Shown: piece after piece, positions 1-8,016 of the stretch | Position numbering within the stretch: the stretch's first letter is position 1 | How the letters are laid out: each line of letters opens with the position of its first letter | Source of the DNA: Termitomyces sp. T153 | Taxonomy: Eukaryota; Basidiomycota; Agaricomycetes; Agaricales; Lyophyllaceae | NCBI GenBank assembly: GCA_018296165.2 | Contig: JACKQL020000282.1 | Location: 1 to 16,540 of the forward strand | Direction of reading: 5' to 3' | Length of the DNA: 16,540 nt | Translations under genes and position numbers: made by a program | Notes under the pieces: model-generated | Databases searched by the model: none | What the model saw: the letters and a program-made list of their open reading frames with translations, nothing else | What the model was told of the DNA's origin: nothing

Positions 1-68
1 TTTTAACTTTTCTGGAGTGATACCACCCACTGCTCTAAGCTTTGGGATAGCTCCAATTGTCTTTGAGC

Positions 69-1298
69 TCAGTAAGGGACTACCCTAAATGCTGCCACAC
101 TGGTCTGCCAAACTGATCCATCCAGTTCTGCCACAATGTAATTACCACCTCTGGTCTTAGCAATTTCTACCATTGGACCATGAAAATGGGGAAGCAAATT
201 AGCACTGTGTGAACTTTCTGTAATCATATTTTTGACCAAGTCCAAGTCCAAGAGTTTGAAGTTGAAGTCTTTGATAGAGTTTTTATGCTCTTCTGCAAAC
301 TTCAAGGCCCATTGGAGTTTGTCCTTCCCAACTCTTTCTCTCATCTCTTCTACATGTTGGTGGTGCTTGGCTAAGGCCCTAGCACAATAACCAATCAACT
401 CTTCTGTAGATAATGGCCCTTCTGTTAACCAGGTAGCCTCTACCAAGTCCAAAGGTAGAGTTGGATGAGCCCCAGTGACCATGAAGTATGGTGAACATCC
501 AAATCTCTGCCAGATAGTAATGCAATTGCTCCACATTACATGGAAGAAGAACCAAAACCATTTAGTGTGATCCTCACAAGGTTTGAATAAAGCTTGCCTG
601 ACATTCCAATGTGGTCTTTCAATCTTGCCATTAGCTTGAGAGTTGTATGGAGAGATGGCTATGCCTCTGATTCCATATTTGCTCTCTATCCAAGCTATGA
701 CTTTCTTGAATTGTCCAGCATTGTCAGTGATGATCTCTGAAATGCAGCCCCAATGACAAATCACATCCTCAAACAACCATTGACCAATTGTCTTATCATT
801 TTCTTTGTGCAGAGGCCTCCCCTCCATCCATGAAGACAATGCACACCTACCATGGACAATATACTTGCAGCCATTTGAAGCTGGAGTCATGTGCATAGTA
901 TCAATGTGGATTGTTTGGAAGATAGAGGGTGTATAGGTCACTGTGGGAGCTCTGTTTACAACTGTCTTCTGACATATCTGACAGTTGTGACAAGTCCCAA
1001 CATACCACTGTACATCTCCATCAATCCCTGGCCACCAAAATTGTTCTTGTATTAACATTTTGGTTGCATAAGTCCCTCTATGCCCTAAGGCATCATGGGC
1101 TGATTTAAGCATGAACATTTGCCTATCAATATTGACTACTAGCTTATGCCTAGCCTCATGATTGTGCTTGTACAGTCTCCCCTTTTGATCAAAGAAGAAC
1201 TGTCTTGCAAACCTCTTGAACTTGTCTGGGTCCCAACCCTTCAAACCTTCAGGTTCTTTGCTTGGGTCTTGTAGCCAGCTTTGTACAATTGGTAGCAA
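69..1298 (-). CDS. Retrotransposon integrase (HHCC zinc finger plus DDE core)
   Basis: This 409-codon segment encodes the integrase that would insert the element's cDNA into host DNA in the nucleus. The N-terminal zinc finger is H68-x4-H73 with C103-x2-C106. The catalytic core has D133 (HIDTMHM), D192 (ITDNAGQF) and E227 ([11 protein letters not shown]), with 34 residues between the last two. The C-terminal third is basic and aromatic and shows no chromodomain that I recognise. The first codon is TTG at 1298. The same frame continues upstream through a TGA at 1307-1305 into the RNase H end, so this is the tail of a Pol polyprotein and not a gene with its own start. Beyond the TGA at 71-69 the frame stays open for about 20 codons, so that stop may also be a lesion. 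Confidence 0.9.
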   Translation of the reverse strand: MLPIVQSWLQDPSKEPEGLKGWDPDKFKRFARQFFFDQKGRLYKHNHEARHKLVVNIDRQMFMLKSAHDALGHRGTYATKMLIQEQFWWPGIDGDVQWYVGTCHNCQICQKTVVNRAPTVTYTPSIFQTIHIDTMHMTPASNGCKYIVHGRCALSSWMEGRPLHKENDKTIGQWLFEDVICHWGCISEIITDNAGQFKKVIAWIESKYGIRGIAISPYNSQANGKIERPHWNVRQALFKPCEDHTKWFWFFFHVMWSNCITIWQRFGCSPYFMVTGAHPTLPLDLVEATWLTEGPLSTEELIGYCARALAKHHQHVEEMRERVGKDKLQWALKFAEEHKNSIKDFNFKLLDLDLVKNMITESSHSANLLPHFHGPMVEIAKTRGGNYIVAELDGSVWQTSVAAFRVVPY

Positions 1299-1304
1299 GT
1301 TATC

Positions 1305-1307
1305 TCA
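1305..1307 (-). other. In-frame TGA between RNase H and integrase
   Basis: The same frame runs [20 protein letters not shown] across this codon. RNase H and integrase are normally parts of one Pol polyprotein, so this looks like a point nonsense mutation, for example from TGG or CGA. Confidence 0.7.
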
Positions 1308-3176
1308 CTGTTCACTCTCACCACCCTTCCTATGTTTTAGGTAGGCTTGTAAGTCTGCTTCCTTTTCTTCCTCAGTACCTTCTGTGGGTAACAGAGGCTG
1401 AGAGAGAGATAGTATTGCAACAGGATCTATTCTAGATGTCTGCTGCTGACCTAGAACTGCCTTCCTAAGTCTCATCTCTTGAGACCTTGCTCTATCAAGT
1501 TCTTGTTCAAAGTCTGATACTTCAATGGCTACTGCATGTAGATAGCCACCTCTAGTGTCAATTTGATCTGCAAACTCTTCAAGTGCTAAGGGTTCCCAAT
1601 CCTCCCATCCTGGTTCATTGTTGGTTTTGTCTGGATATTCAAAGTGCATAGTCTTTGGGTTGTCCACCAACTCTGGATTAACAGGTGGGTACTCCTCATC
1701 TTCTGGCTGCTTGAGCCTCCTAGACAGGCCATCAACACTAAAGGTCTTTCCTGGCACATGTCTCAAAGTAAAATGATAGAGTAGGACATCCTCAATCCAT
1801 CTCATGATGGTGGCATTAGGTCCTACTCCAGGATTGCTTAGCATTCCCTTCAAATACTTGGCATCTGTCTCCACTACAGGCTTCCTACAACCAACCAGCC
1901 AATACTTATTAGCTTGCAAGGCTCTCATTAAGTCAAAGAGTTCTCTTTTAGGTTGTGAGAACCTTGCCTCCCTCTCATTTAAAGTGATGGATCCTAGCTT
2001 AGCACAAGTGTGTTGCTTAGGATTGTCTGGAGCTTCCTGGAATATTCCAAAGCCCACTGCCATCCAAGAAGTGTCAACTGATAGGACCACTGCCCCTCCT
2101 GACTCATAGTCAAGTGGTTTTAGAGGTGCACTTTCAGCTAGCAACTTCTTCAATTGAGCCATTGCTGACTGCTGTTCCTCACCCCAAACAAATGGTGTGT
2201 GGTTTTGAGTCAATTTGTTGATGGGTGCAGCCACTTTGGCATAGTCTTTAATGAACATCCTAAAGGTACCACAAGTACCTAGGAAAGCTCTGACATCTGA
2301 CTTGTCCTGGCAATCACCCCACCCCATAACAATGGCCAACCGCTTGGTCTCAGGTTTCTGTCCCTCATAGGAACACCTATGTCCAACCACTACAATCTCA
2401 TCTGCACAGACTACTGACTTCTTCCCAGAGAAAGTCCCTCCAGCATATTTGATTCTTTGTAACACTCTGTTTACATTCTGCAGATGTTCCCATACAAATC
2501 TCCTAATGCCTGGGTTTTCTGGGATAACTTCATAGCCTCCATCTGGTAATTCATACCTGTGAGGTGGACCTCTGATTGGCACATCATCAATGTATGGCCA
2601 AGTTACATGAGGTATCTCATCTTTCAAGATGAAGGTAATGTCATCATGAAAGATTGGTACTGAATTTGTCCAGCCCATTGGCAGGGTTACCAACCTTAGA
2701 GCACCAAAGGGTGTCTGAAAGGTGGTATAGTCCCTAGACTTCACATCCAACACTCTCTCATCATATCCCACATACAAGTCAAAGATCTCTCCACAAGCCC
2801 TGCCAGCAAAATGACTAGCTAATTCTTCAGTTGCTAGTGGCAATCCAGAATGTGCTATGGTCACTTTGTTTAAAGGTTCCAAGCTGTGAACTACCCTCAA
2901 ACTCTCACCATCCTTCTTCAATACTGTGAACCACTTGGATCTGTATGAAGAGTTGGATGGCTCATACACTCCTGCCTCAATTTTCTGCTTTATCATCTGG
3001 CAGATTTTATCTCTGAGTCCAGGAGCAATGGGAATGTTCTTCAATACCCAGGGGGTGTGAGGAATTACTGGCATTACTACAGGAGGGAAGAATTCCTCCT
3101 TGAGCCTACCTCTTTGAGAATCATCCCATGCAAAAGCCTCATTCTGCAGCATCATTAGATGATGTACTGCCTTCAT
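1305..3176 (-). CDS. Reverse transcriptase and RNase H (Pol)
   Basis: This 623-codon segment encodes RNA-dependent DNA polymerase and RNase H, which copy the element RNA inside Gag particles. The RT palm shows D133 in DLYVGYDE, the LPMGWTNS segment at 165-172 and the catalytic YIDD at 195-198. RNase H follows with D368 (SVDTS), E412 (KREL), D438 (ETDAKY) and D482 (VDGLSRR). Residues from about 490 to the end are acidic and low in complexity and lead towards the integrase. The ATG at 3176 is probably an internal methionine. In the same frame upstream the sequence still encodes a family-like HGDGFLWPEE segment overlapping the previous open frame, so the frame break lies near 3225. The TGA at 1307-1305 separates it from the integrase in the same frame. 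Close relatives are, to my knowledge, common in Agaricomycete genomes. Confidence 0.92.
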   Translation of the reverse strand: MKAVHHLMMLQNEAFAWDDSQRGRLKEEFFPPVVMPVIPHTPWVLKNIPIAPGLRDKICQMIKQKIEAGVYEPSNSSYRSKWFTVLKKDGESLRVVHSLEPLNKVTIAHSGLPLATEELASHFAGRACGEIFDLYVGYDERVLDVKSRDYTTFQTPFGALRLVTLPMGWTNSVPIFHDDITFILKDEIPHVTWPYIDDVPIRGPPHRYELPDGGYEVIPENPGIRRFVWEHLQNVNRVLQRIKYAGGTFSGKKSVVCADEIVVVGHRCSYEGQKPETKRLAIVMGWGDCQDKSDVRAFLGTCGTFRMFIKDYAKVAAPINKLTQNHTPFVWGEEQQSAMAQLKKLLAESAPLKPLDYESGGAVVLSVDTSWMAVGFGIFQEAPDNPKQHTCAKLGSITLNEREARFSQPKRELFDLMRALQANKYWLVGCRKPVVETDAKYLKGMLSNPGVGPNATIMRWIEDVLLYHFTLRHVPGKTFSVDGLSRRLKQPEDEEYPPVNPELVDNPKTMHFEYPDKTNNEPGWEDWEPLALEEFADQIDTRGGYLHAVAIEVSDFEQELDRARSQEMRLRKAVLGQQQTSRIDPVAILSLSQPLLPTEGTEEEKEADLQAYLKHRKGGESEQ

Positions 3177-3658
3177 CTCCTCTGGCCATAAGAAACCATC
3201 ACCATGTACTTGGTCAATGATTTCCTTGCCTCAGCAGTGTACCTCCCTGTGGGTTTGAACTTAGGTGGGTTTGGGTCCAACTGTGGCATGTCTGCTAGTG
3301 GATCTCCAGTGATACACCTTTCAATTCTAAACTCCTCAGGAGAGGTTCCTAGTACAGGTTTCACCTTTCTAGCAACAGGTTTGTATTTCTTAGAGAATAC
3401 TTGTGCAGTTTCCCCCACACCTGCTTCTAGCTCTAGGCTTTCCTGCTGTACTAAGACCTCTTCTAACTTCTCTGGTATCTGACACAGCTGCCTATTTAGA
3501 TAGGCTGCTAATGTCTTCTCATCTCTGCCTCTCATATCTCCCTCTGTAGCAAAGGCCTGCAGATACACATCTCTCAACTCCAGGTTCTTGAATCCACTAT
3601 GATTTATAGTGTATCCAGTCACCATTACTTCACCATTCTCCTTCTCCCCTAACATCAC
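3173..3658 (-). CDS. Pol linker segment between protease and reverse transcriptase (frameshifted fragment)
   Basis: This 161-codon open frame has no catalytic motif. Its second half (KKYKPVARKVKPVLGT, then DPLADMPQLDPNPPKFKPTG) has the look of the segment just upstream of RT in this retroelement group. It is therefore the N-terminal part of the polymerase polypeptide and not a separate gene. The last 18 codons or so are out of frame: a one-frame change near 3220-3230 makes the translation run directly into the RT frame. The first in-register codon is GTG at 3658, followed by ATG at 3655, but the same frame is open upstream to about 3708, where it joins the protease frame at an A4T4 run. The 4-base ATGA overlap with the RT frame is explained by the frameshift. 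Confidence 0.7.
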   Translation of the reverse strand: MMLGEKENGEVMVTGYTINHSGFKNLELRDVYLQAFATEGDMRGRDEKTLAAYLNRQLCQIPEKLEEVLVQQESLELEAGVGETAQVFSKKYKPVARKVKPVLGTSPEEFRIERCITGDPLADMPQLDPNPPKFKPTGRYTAEARKSLTKYMVMVSYGQRR

Positions 3659-3696
3659 TGCTACCTCTCCCTGGTCACTGACCAGATCATTGAGAT

Positions 3697-4725
3697 TTAA
3701 AATTTTGGATCACTATCTCCTCCAACACCTGCCTTTGGCACCTTCCCTCTTTGAAGAGTGGGCAGGGCTGTCCAGCAACCAGTATTAGGATCTCTGATAG
3801 TTATGATGGCACTGCCATCTTGAAGGTTTTGTATGTTGCTCTCTGTCAGTGTGTCAAATGGACGACCCAACAAGACAGTATAAGCTGGCTTGACAAAGAT
3901 ATGCACTTGTAGATAAATAGTGAAGCCTTCAGCAAAAGTAAATGGCACATTTTTGGCTAAACCAACTGATGTATTCACTTGACTGTTGGCACTCTCCATC
4001 CTTAAGCATATGTCTGGATCCCAAGTCAATCCTAAACAAAGTGCCTCATCTAGTGCCATACAGACTATCTGAGAACCACTATCTAGAATTGTCTCTACTT
4101 GTCCCCTCTGATTGACAATGGGGTTCAAGGATCTCAACACTTGCAAATCTCTAGCCACATATACCACTACTGGCTTTTCTCCTAGAGGGATATTTTCCAA
4201 GTAAGTGGCTACACAATCCTGATGCACTACTGCACCAGTAGGCAAATCATCCTGTGTCCCATCTGCAATGAAATAGGTTGCCATTGGTAGGTCATTGACA
4301 TCTACTTTGTCAGGTGGTTTCTTCTCCCTTACAGTCTGCTGTTGAACTGCTACTCTTGGGATATTAGGATCCCTAGACTGAGTCCCTGATTTGAGAGTCA
4401 ATTTTTGTATCATTGCCTCCCTTAATCCAGGAGCCACATCTAACAGTTCTCCAGTACTGAAAGGTACAGTAGCCTCCCAGAGCTTATCAATGGTCCTATC
4501 CCACTCCTTCCTCTTTGTTCCTGTTAAGGAACTTTTAACAGTGTCCTGCACTGGCAAGTCTGGTCCCTCATTGAGGGCTGGAACCTTCTCAAAAGGTAGG
4601 TCCAGTTTTGATGCAACTCTAGGTGGAATCACCAGAGTTAGCTTTTCTTTCCAGGGTTTTTCAGGGGTTCTCTCTAGCAATGAGGATACTCCTGGTTGAG
4701 ATGCCTCTTTCCTAATTGCCTTCAT
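3697..4725 (-). CDS. Retrotransposon aspartic protease (retropepsin-like) with N-terminal linker
   Basis: This 342-codon segment carries the protease that would process the Gag-Pol precursor. The active-site triad is D215-S216-G217 (TILDSGSQIV), and the matching C-terminal flap and dimer strand is VLLGRPFD at 284-291. About 200 residues precede the protease. They include a charged linker and a helical stretch (FSTGELLDVAPGLREAM, 89-105) that resembles a conserved segment upstream of the protease in mushroom gypsy elements. The ATG at 4725 lies 8 nt after the gag stop and in another frame. Adding one T to the T5 run at the gag end would fuse the two frames, so ancestral continuity with gag is likely. 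Its end at 3697 is a similar case at an A4T4 run. Confidence 0.85.
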   Translation of the reverse strand: MKAIRKEASQPGVSSLLERTPEKPWKEKLTLVIPPRVASKLDLPFEKVPALNEGPDLPVQDTVKSSLTGTKRKEWDRTIDKLWEATVPFSTGELLDVAPGLREAMIQKLTLKSGTQSRDPNIPRVAVQQQTVREKKPPDKVDVNDLPMATYFIADGTQDDLPTGAVVHQDCVATYLENIPLGEKPVVVYVARDLQVLRSLNPIVNQRGQVETILDSGSQIVCMALDEALCLGLTWDPDICLRMESANSQVNTSVGLAKNVPFTFAEGFTIYLQVHIFVKPAYTVLLGRPFDTLTESNIQNLQDGSAIITIRDPNTGCWTALPTLQRGKVPKAGVGGDSDPKF

Positions 4726-4733
4726 TGAGTTAT

Positions 4734-5792
4734 TTAAAAATCCTTAGAGGAAGATTTCTGTCCTTCAGGACTAGCTGTGTTCCTTGTGTTGACCAACACA
4801 CTGAGCATCTCAGCCATTTTATTGAAACCTTTCTCCAAGTCCCCCAAGTGGTCTGACTCCTTATGCTGAATGTGTTCTAGCATGTCATCCCTTGTGTCTC
4901 TAGCAGAGTTTACATAGGTAGAGTAAGTGACTGTCTCTAGAGGGTCATCTTCTGGCCATCCAAAATACATGTTCACTTGCTTATCATGTACTTGTGCTAG
5001 TCTAGCATGAGGAGATATACCAGCAGGATCCCTAGGTAAAGGAGCACCATTAGGTAGTCTGGCTCTCCCTTCCAATAGGATGATCCATCCTTTTTGTACA
5101 TCTCCCTTGATGACTTCACACTCTGAGATTCTATGTCCAGTTTGCCAACAATAGAAGCAAGTAACACCACTTCTCCCAGAAGTTGGAAATGTAGGAGGCC
5201 CTTCTGTCCTTATACCCTGGCTTCCTTTGGTATTTAAGAAGGTATTGCGCATGTCCAACTGACCAGCTTGCAAAGCTTGCATGGTGCTCTGGATGCTCCC
5301 CATTTGTTTCCCAATGGTAACCACAGCATCTTGGAGATGAGCCATTTTCTCCTCCACTTCCTCCTCCTTAATGTTCCCCCTACTAGTTTCTCTCTTTTCT
5401 ATTTTCTCCTCTCTAGGGCTCCTTACAGTAGCACCATCTATCAAGGTCCCCACTACTGTCAGCACTTCTGATAGGTCATACTTGTTGTCCTTGTGCCTAT
5501 TTCTAGCAGGGTCTTTGTAGTGGCCATATCTACTGATCAACCTCTCCTCAATCACATCTCCAAAAGCTGGTGTAAAGCACCCCAGGAATTTGTCTACCAG
5601 AGACCCATTCCCAGTGACATTAGCCAACTTCTTAGCCTCAGCTCTAAATTTCCTTATCAGAGAATGGATTTCTGTAGTGTCATTCCTACTAAGTCTGGCA
5701 TGTTCTCTGCAGATTCTGTCCAGGTTTGCAACACTACCTGTGTCATCCACTGCTTCTGGATAAGACTCCTTGATCTCTTTCTCAAAAGCAGA
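4734..5792 (-). CDS. Gag, C-terminal part with CCHC zinc knuckle
   Basis: This is the nucleocapsid-containing half of the structural protein that packages element RNA. Counting from the GTG at 5750 it shows a helical capsid-like region, a charged segment rich in K and E (about 112-135), a probable coiled coil (about 135-165), and a CX2CX4HX4C zinc knuckle with C198, C201, H206 and C211 (CFYCWQTGHRISEC). The frame is open upstream of 5750 to the TAG at 5795-5793 and, past that TAG, is continuous with the N-terminal Gag segment. It ends with TAA at 4736-4734 in a T-rich run just before the protease frame. No separate start is needed: the part is best read as the downstream half of one Gag interrupted by a nonsense codon. 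Confidence 0.85.
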   Translation of the reverse strand, partial: SAFEKEIKESYPEAVDDTGSVANLDRICREHARLSRNDTTEIHSLIRKFRAEAKKLANVTGNGSLVDKFLGCFTPAFGDVIEERLISRYGHYKDPARNRHKDNKYDLSEVLTVVGTLIDGATVRSPREEKIEKRETSRGNIKEEEVEEKMAHLQDAVVTIGKQMGSIQSTMQALQAGQLDMRNTFLNTKGSQGIRTEGPPTFPTSGRSGVTCFYCWQTGHRISECEVIKGDVQKGWIILLEGRARLPNGAPLPRDPAGISPHARLAQVHDKQVNMYFGWPEDDPLETVTYSTYVNSARDTRDDMLEHIQHKESDHLGDLEKGFNKMAEMLSVLVNTRNTASPEGQKSSSKDF

Positions 5793-5795
5793 CTA
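5793..5795 (-). other. In-frame TAG within gag
   Basis: The codons on either side read GDDYT-stop-SAFEKE without a frame change. The position is inside Gag, not at the gag/pol boundary where programmed read-through occurs in some retroelements, so a nonsense mutation is the simpler reading. Confidence 0.7.
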
Positions 5796-6206
5796 AGTAT
5801 AGTCATCTCCAAAGGAATCAAAGCCCAGCCATTCCTGTTCAGTCTGAGCATCCACATACTCCAAGATTCTCTTTTTCCTTTCTTTATCTCCTTGGATCCC
5901 AGCATGCTCAAACAGAGAGATCATCCTTTGTAAAAAGCGACAAACCTCAGAGGGCTCAGTGTGCTTAAACTTAGGTGCATCCCTGCTGTCAGGCAGTGGT
6001 AGTTTGTATCTGATATTTTGCTCCATAATTGAGGCAGTAGAAACTGGTTGAGTAGTAGGGTACAGTTCTTTTGGTGAGCTTGAAATTACTTTCTCAGTCC
6101 AAAGCTTTCTCTTTCTGAGTAAGGTTTCAGGGTCAGGCAAAAAGGACTTTGAACCACTGCTATTGGTCCTAGTTTCTCTTTTCCTTAATGTAACAGAGTT
6201 TTTCAC
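5793..6206 (-). CDS. Gag, N-terminal part, ending at an in-frame TAG
   Basis: This 137-codon segment is the amino end of Gag. It is basic and low in complexity for the first 60 residues. Then follows a segment typical of retrotransposon Gag: KLPLPDSRDAPKFKHTEPSEV leading to an arginine- and leucine-rich helix and a tryptophan (EQEWLGF). The TAG at 5795-5793 follows GDDYT, and the same frame resumes with SAFEKEIKESYPEA and the rest of Gag. The first codon shown is GTG at 6206. The frame is open upstream to a TGA near 6270 without an ATG, so the true start is either lost, reached through a leader intron, or the internal methionine at codon 61. I cannot decide between these. Confidence 0.72.
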   Translation of the reverse strand: MKNSVTLRKRETRTNSSGSKSFLPDPETLLRKRKLWTEKVISSSPKELYPTTQPVSTASIMEQNIRYKLPLPDSRDAPKFKHTEPSEVCRFLQRMISLFEHAGIQGDKERKKRILEYVDAQTEQEWLGFDSFGDDYT

Positions 6207-6550
6207 CTTGGTTGCAATAACTTCAGGTGTTTTGGGCCAAGACCCAGGTGGTGCAAAACTAATGTTTCACAAGGGTTGGACTTCCTCAAGGAAATCCAAA
6301 AGTAAGTTTTTGTGCAACAAAAGCCCCTCCAAAATCCTCCTCCTTTTATAGCTTGGTGTTGGTGCATGGACCAATGTGCTATCTGTGTGTTTTTGTAGCT
6401 GGTTGGTTATGTTATACGCCGGTCTCCTGGGGCTATCCTCGGCACTTGTCCCAGCTTAGGATTTTGGCTTTCTCCATCTGTTAAATTCTTCTTAGTCATT
6501 TCAGTGGGACTTGATAGTATCTTTGTGAACTTAAATATTTGTTTCTAGGA
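6207..6550 (-). other. Retroelement leader and probable 5' LTR region
   Basis: This stretch has no convincing gene. It contains the TATA box, a GC-richer block at 6418-6460 and an AT-rich right edge. A 62-codon frame on the plus strand (6163-6351) and a short minus-strand frame starting at an ATG near 6366 both overlap the promoter and are not supported. LTR ends could not be placed, because the other copy is outside the window. Confidence 0.4.
6341..6350 (-). promoter_or_regulatory. TATA box of the retroelement promoter
   Basis: The minus strand reads GCTATAAAAGGAGG here, a strong TATA-type core promoter about 140 nt upstream of the first visible Gag codon. It is where an LTR promoter is expected. 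No start site can be read from the sequence. Confidence 0.5.
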
Positions 6551-6719
6551 TGTGTGAATTAGTGGAACGCGGTCAAAGAAATTGTGCAGCGGCTCGCCGG
6601 CTTTGATGGCTGATCTCGGATCATGATCCGATATTGCCGTCTCGGCTCTATGCATAGCCATGGACTCGGCTTTTGTCAGCACATGATCTTTTTTGATCAC
6701 TGTGATTCTGACGTTCTGA
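6551..6719. other. Unassigned DNA between retroelement and Helitron array
   Basis: This short stretch has more CpG sites than its surroundings and is rich in palindromes: a 14-bp perfect palindrome CGGATCATGATCCG, the 10-bp CTATGCATAG, and GATC-T6-GATC. It may be the host flank of the Helitron or part of the LTR. No gene is supported. Confidence 0.4.
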
Positions 6720-6725
6720 CTACGC

Positions 6726-6744
6726 CCCGTGCCTTTGGCACGGG
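6726..6744. repeat. 3'-terminal GC hairpin of element A
   Basis: CCCGTGCC and GGCACGGG form a perfect 8-bp stem around a TTT loop. The outer arms (GACTAC / GTAACTC) are partly mismatched, unlike the two other copies. Confidence 0.75.
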
Positions 6745-6763
6745 CCTGTAACTCTTGCTTCAT

Positions 6764-7177
6764 CCCAGACCCAACCTCACTTCGTTCGGTTAGGTCCTTG
6801 TAATTCTACTCAATGCTTCATCCCAGACCCAACCTCACTTCGTTCGGTTAGGTCCTTGTATTTCAAATCAACCTCAAGTCCCAGACCCAACCTCCTCACT
6901 TTGTTCGGTTAGGTCCTTGTATTTCAAACTTAATGCTAATTCCCAGACCCAACCTCACTTCGTTCGGTTAGGTCCTTGTATTTCAAACTCAATGCTAAGT
7001 CCCAGACCCAACCTCACTTCGTTCGGTTAGGTCCTTGTATTTCAAACTCAATGCCAAGTCCCAGACCCAACCTCACTTCATTCGGTTAGGTCCTTGTATT
7101 TCAAACTCAATGCCAAGTCCCAGACCCAACCTCACTTCGTTCGGTTAGGTCCTTGTATTTCAAACTCAATGCTAAGT
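6764..7177. repeat. 59-bp minisatellite, 7 units (element A)
   Basis: Units begin CCCAGACCCAACCTCACTTC and end near CAATGCTAAGT. Each contains an imperfect inverted repeat, ACCCAACC / GGTTAGGT. The unit next to the hairpin is a distinct edge variant (ATTCTACTCAATGCTTCAT), as in the other elements. The plus-strand frames crossing it are only translations of the repeat. Confidence 0.95.
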
Positions 7178-7607
7178 CCCAGAACTATTGAGAATATCTA
7201 TACTACACTGTCAACTCATATACATTAGGTGCTGAAATTCACAGAGATTAGCAATTTGGTGTTTGAAAGAGATCTACCTTAAAAGCAGAAAGCCAATAAC
7301 TGTTTAGAAAAGAAAATGGATAATACTTGAATTAGTTCTCAGACAAATATAGAAAAAGCATACCTGCAAAGCTACTGAACACTCAGAAAGGGAGCCTAAT
7401 GAAGAATGTAGTGAAGTCTGATTTCAGCCATGATTTGTCCCTAAAAGTTACACTCAAAAAAAGAGTACACCTAGCCCAATTCAGCTTCAATATAGAAACA
7501 ACCACCAAAATCAGCTATTGGACAATTAAGCAAAGAAAAGAAAGCCCACCTGAAAGAAGAGAAAGCTACTCAATGCTCAGAGAAAGCCTGAAGAAGGATG
7601 CAATAGT
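7178..7607. repeat. Block shared by elements A, D and E (copy in A)
   Basis: The sequence matches 15247-15676 in element D almost base for base (one difference noticed, 7582 region) and 13644-14046 in E with more changes. On the minus strand it carries splice-like signals: CAG/GTATGC, CTAAT, TTTCTAAACAG and TTTCAG. It ends abruptly after CAATAGT at 7607, where A departs from D. The part at 7188-7262 is also related to 8667-8740 downstream of the helicase stop. Confidence 0.8.
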
Positions 7608-7929
7608 GGAAATCTAGTTATCAGCTATGATCAGTGATTGGAGATGACAAACAGTAGAGCATACATGGCCAGGTTGAGTGTAAAAACCTCCAAAAGAGGG
7701 TCAGTAGAGTCTATCAGGCCAAACAAAGCTTCTTCTCACAGTATCAGAGCAGAGAGAATGGTTGATGCTTCATATTGGAAAGAGAGGTCAAAAGAAAGAG
7801 TGATTCGGTGCAATGATTGATCTTTGCCACACACCAAAGGAAAAGGCCGAAAATTTGAAGCCAGCCAACTTACGTAATTTTACATAAGCATTACATAAGG
7901 AATCTTCCCAGGTTGTTGGAAGATTGAGG
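7608..7929. other. Interior sequence unique to element A
   Basis: No copy of this stretch is present elsewhere in the window and no convincing gene is seen. A 68-codon minus-strand frame (7994-7788) runs through the element end and the hairpin, and is not supported. This may be captured host DNA, which Helitrons often carry, but its source is not recognisable. Confidence 0.4.
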
Positions 7930-7968
7930 CACAGCCACTTTCCCAGGGGTCGTCGCATAGTATATAGA
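7930..7968 (-). repeat. Conserved 5' end of element A
   Basis: The minus strand starts TCTATATACTATGCGACGAC and continues to TGGGAAAGTGGCTGTG. The same block is found at 14866-14904 and 16490-16530. The preceding base is A, as expected for Helitron insertion between A and T. Confidence 0.7.
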
Positions 7969-7969
7969 T

Positions 7970-8007
7970 GAGCTACGCCCCGTGCCTTCGGCACGGGCCT
8001 GTAGCTC
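7970..8007. repeat. 3'-terminal hairpin of element E
   Basis: An inner stem CCCGTGCC/GGCACGGG with a TTC loop (7979-7997) lies within outer arms GAGCTAC/GTAGCTC. It sits at the 3' end of the minus-strand element, where Helitrons carry a hairpin terminator of rolling-circle transfer. Confidence 0.75.
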
Positions 8008-8016
8008 TTGCTTCAT

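Larger units (their letters stand above)
1..6550 (-). mobile_element. Ty3/gypsy-like LTR retrotransposon, degenerate, 3' end cut by the window
   Basis: The domain order on the minus strand is Gag with zinc knuckle, aspartic protease, reverse transcriptase, RNase H, integrase, which is the Ty3/gypsy order. All catalytic signatures are visible. The reading frame is interrupted by TAG at 5795-5793, frame changes near 4736, 3700 and 3225, TGA at 1307-1305 and TGA at 71-69. The flanking translations join naturally across each break, so I infer a single ancestral gag-pol frame. The 3' LTR would lie left of position 1. The right boundary is uncertain: a TATA box at 6350-6341 suggests that the 5' LTR lies in 6210-6550, but without the partner LTR I cannot delimit it. 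No primer-binding site was recognised. Confidence 0.88.
6720..7968 (-). mobile_element. Non-autonomous Helitron-family element A
   Basis: On the minus strand the element begins at TCTATATA (7968) after an A, shares its first 39 nt with elements E and D, and ends at a GC hairpin whose last shared bases are GTAG (about 6720). Inside, from 3' to 5', lie seven 59-bp repeats (6764-7177), a block nearly identical to element D (7178-7607) and about 320 nt unique to A (7608-7929). It has no Rep or helicase. Helitron membership is inferred from the 5'-TC start, the 3' hairpin, the lack of terminal inverted repeats and the neighbouring Rep/helicase. The 3' end is not a textbook CTRR. Confidence 0.65.

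Noticed and set aside
3173..3176. ATGA stop-restart overlap between the linker frame and the RT frame
   Set aside because: The RT frame already encodes an HGDGFLWPEE segment upstream of this ATG, overlapping the end of the linker frame. A frameshift near 3225 explains both, so the overlap is accidental.
4730..4745. Programmed -1 frameshift at the gag end
   Set aside because: In the gag frame the codons are GAT TTT TAA, which do not form a standard X XXY YYZ slippery heptamer. A missing T in the run is simpler.
6545..6763. 72-codon minus-strand frame
   Set aside because: It crosses the hairpin and the element boundary, so its parts come from different sources.
7399..7617. 72-codon plus-strand frame, recurring at 15468-15731
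   Set aside because: It recurs because the DNA block is repeated. The ends differ at the block boundary, it is broken in the E copy, and it has no domain.
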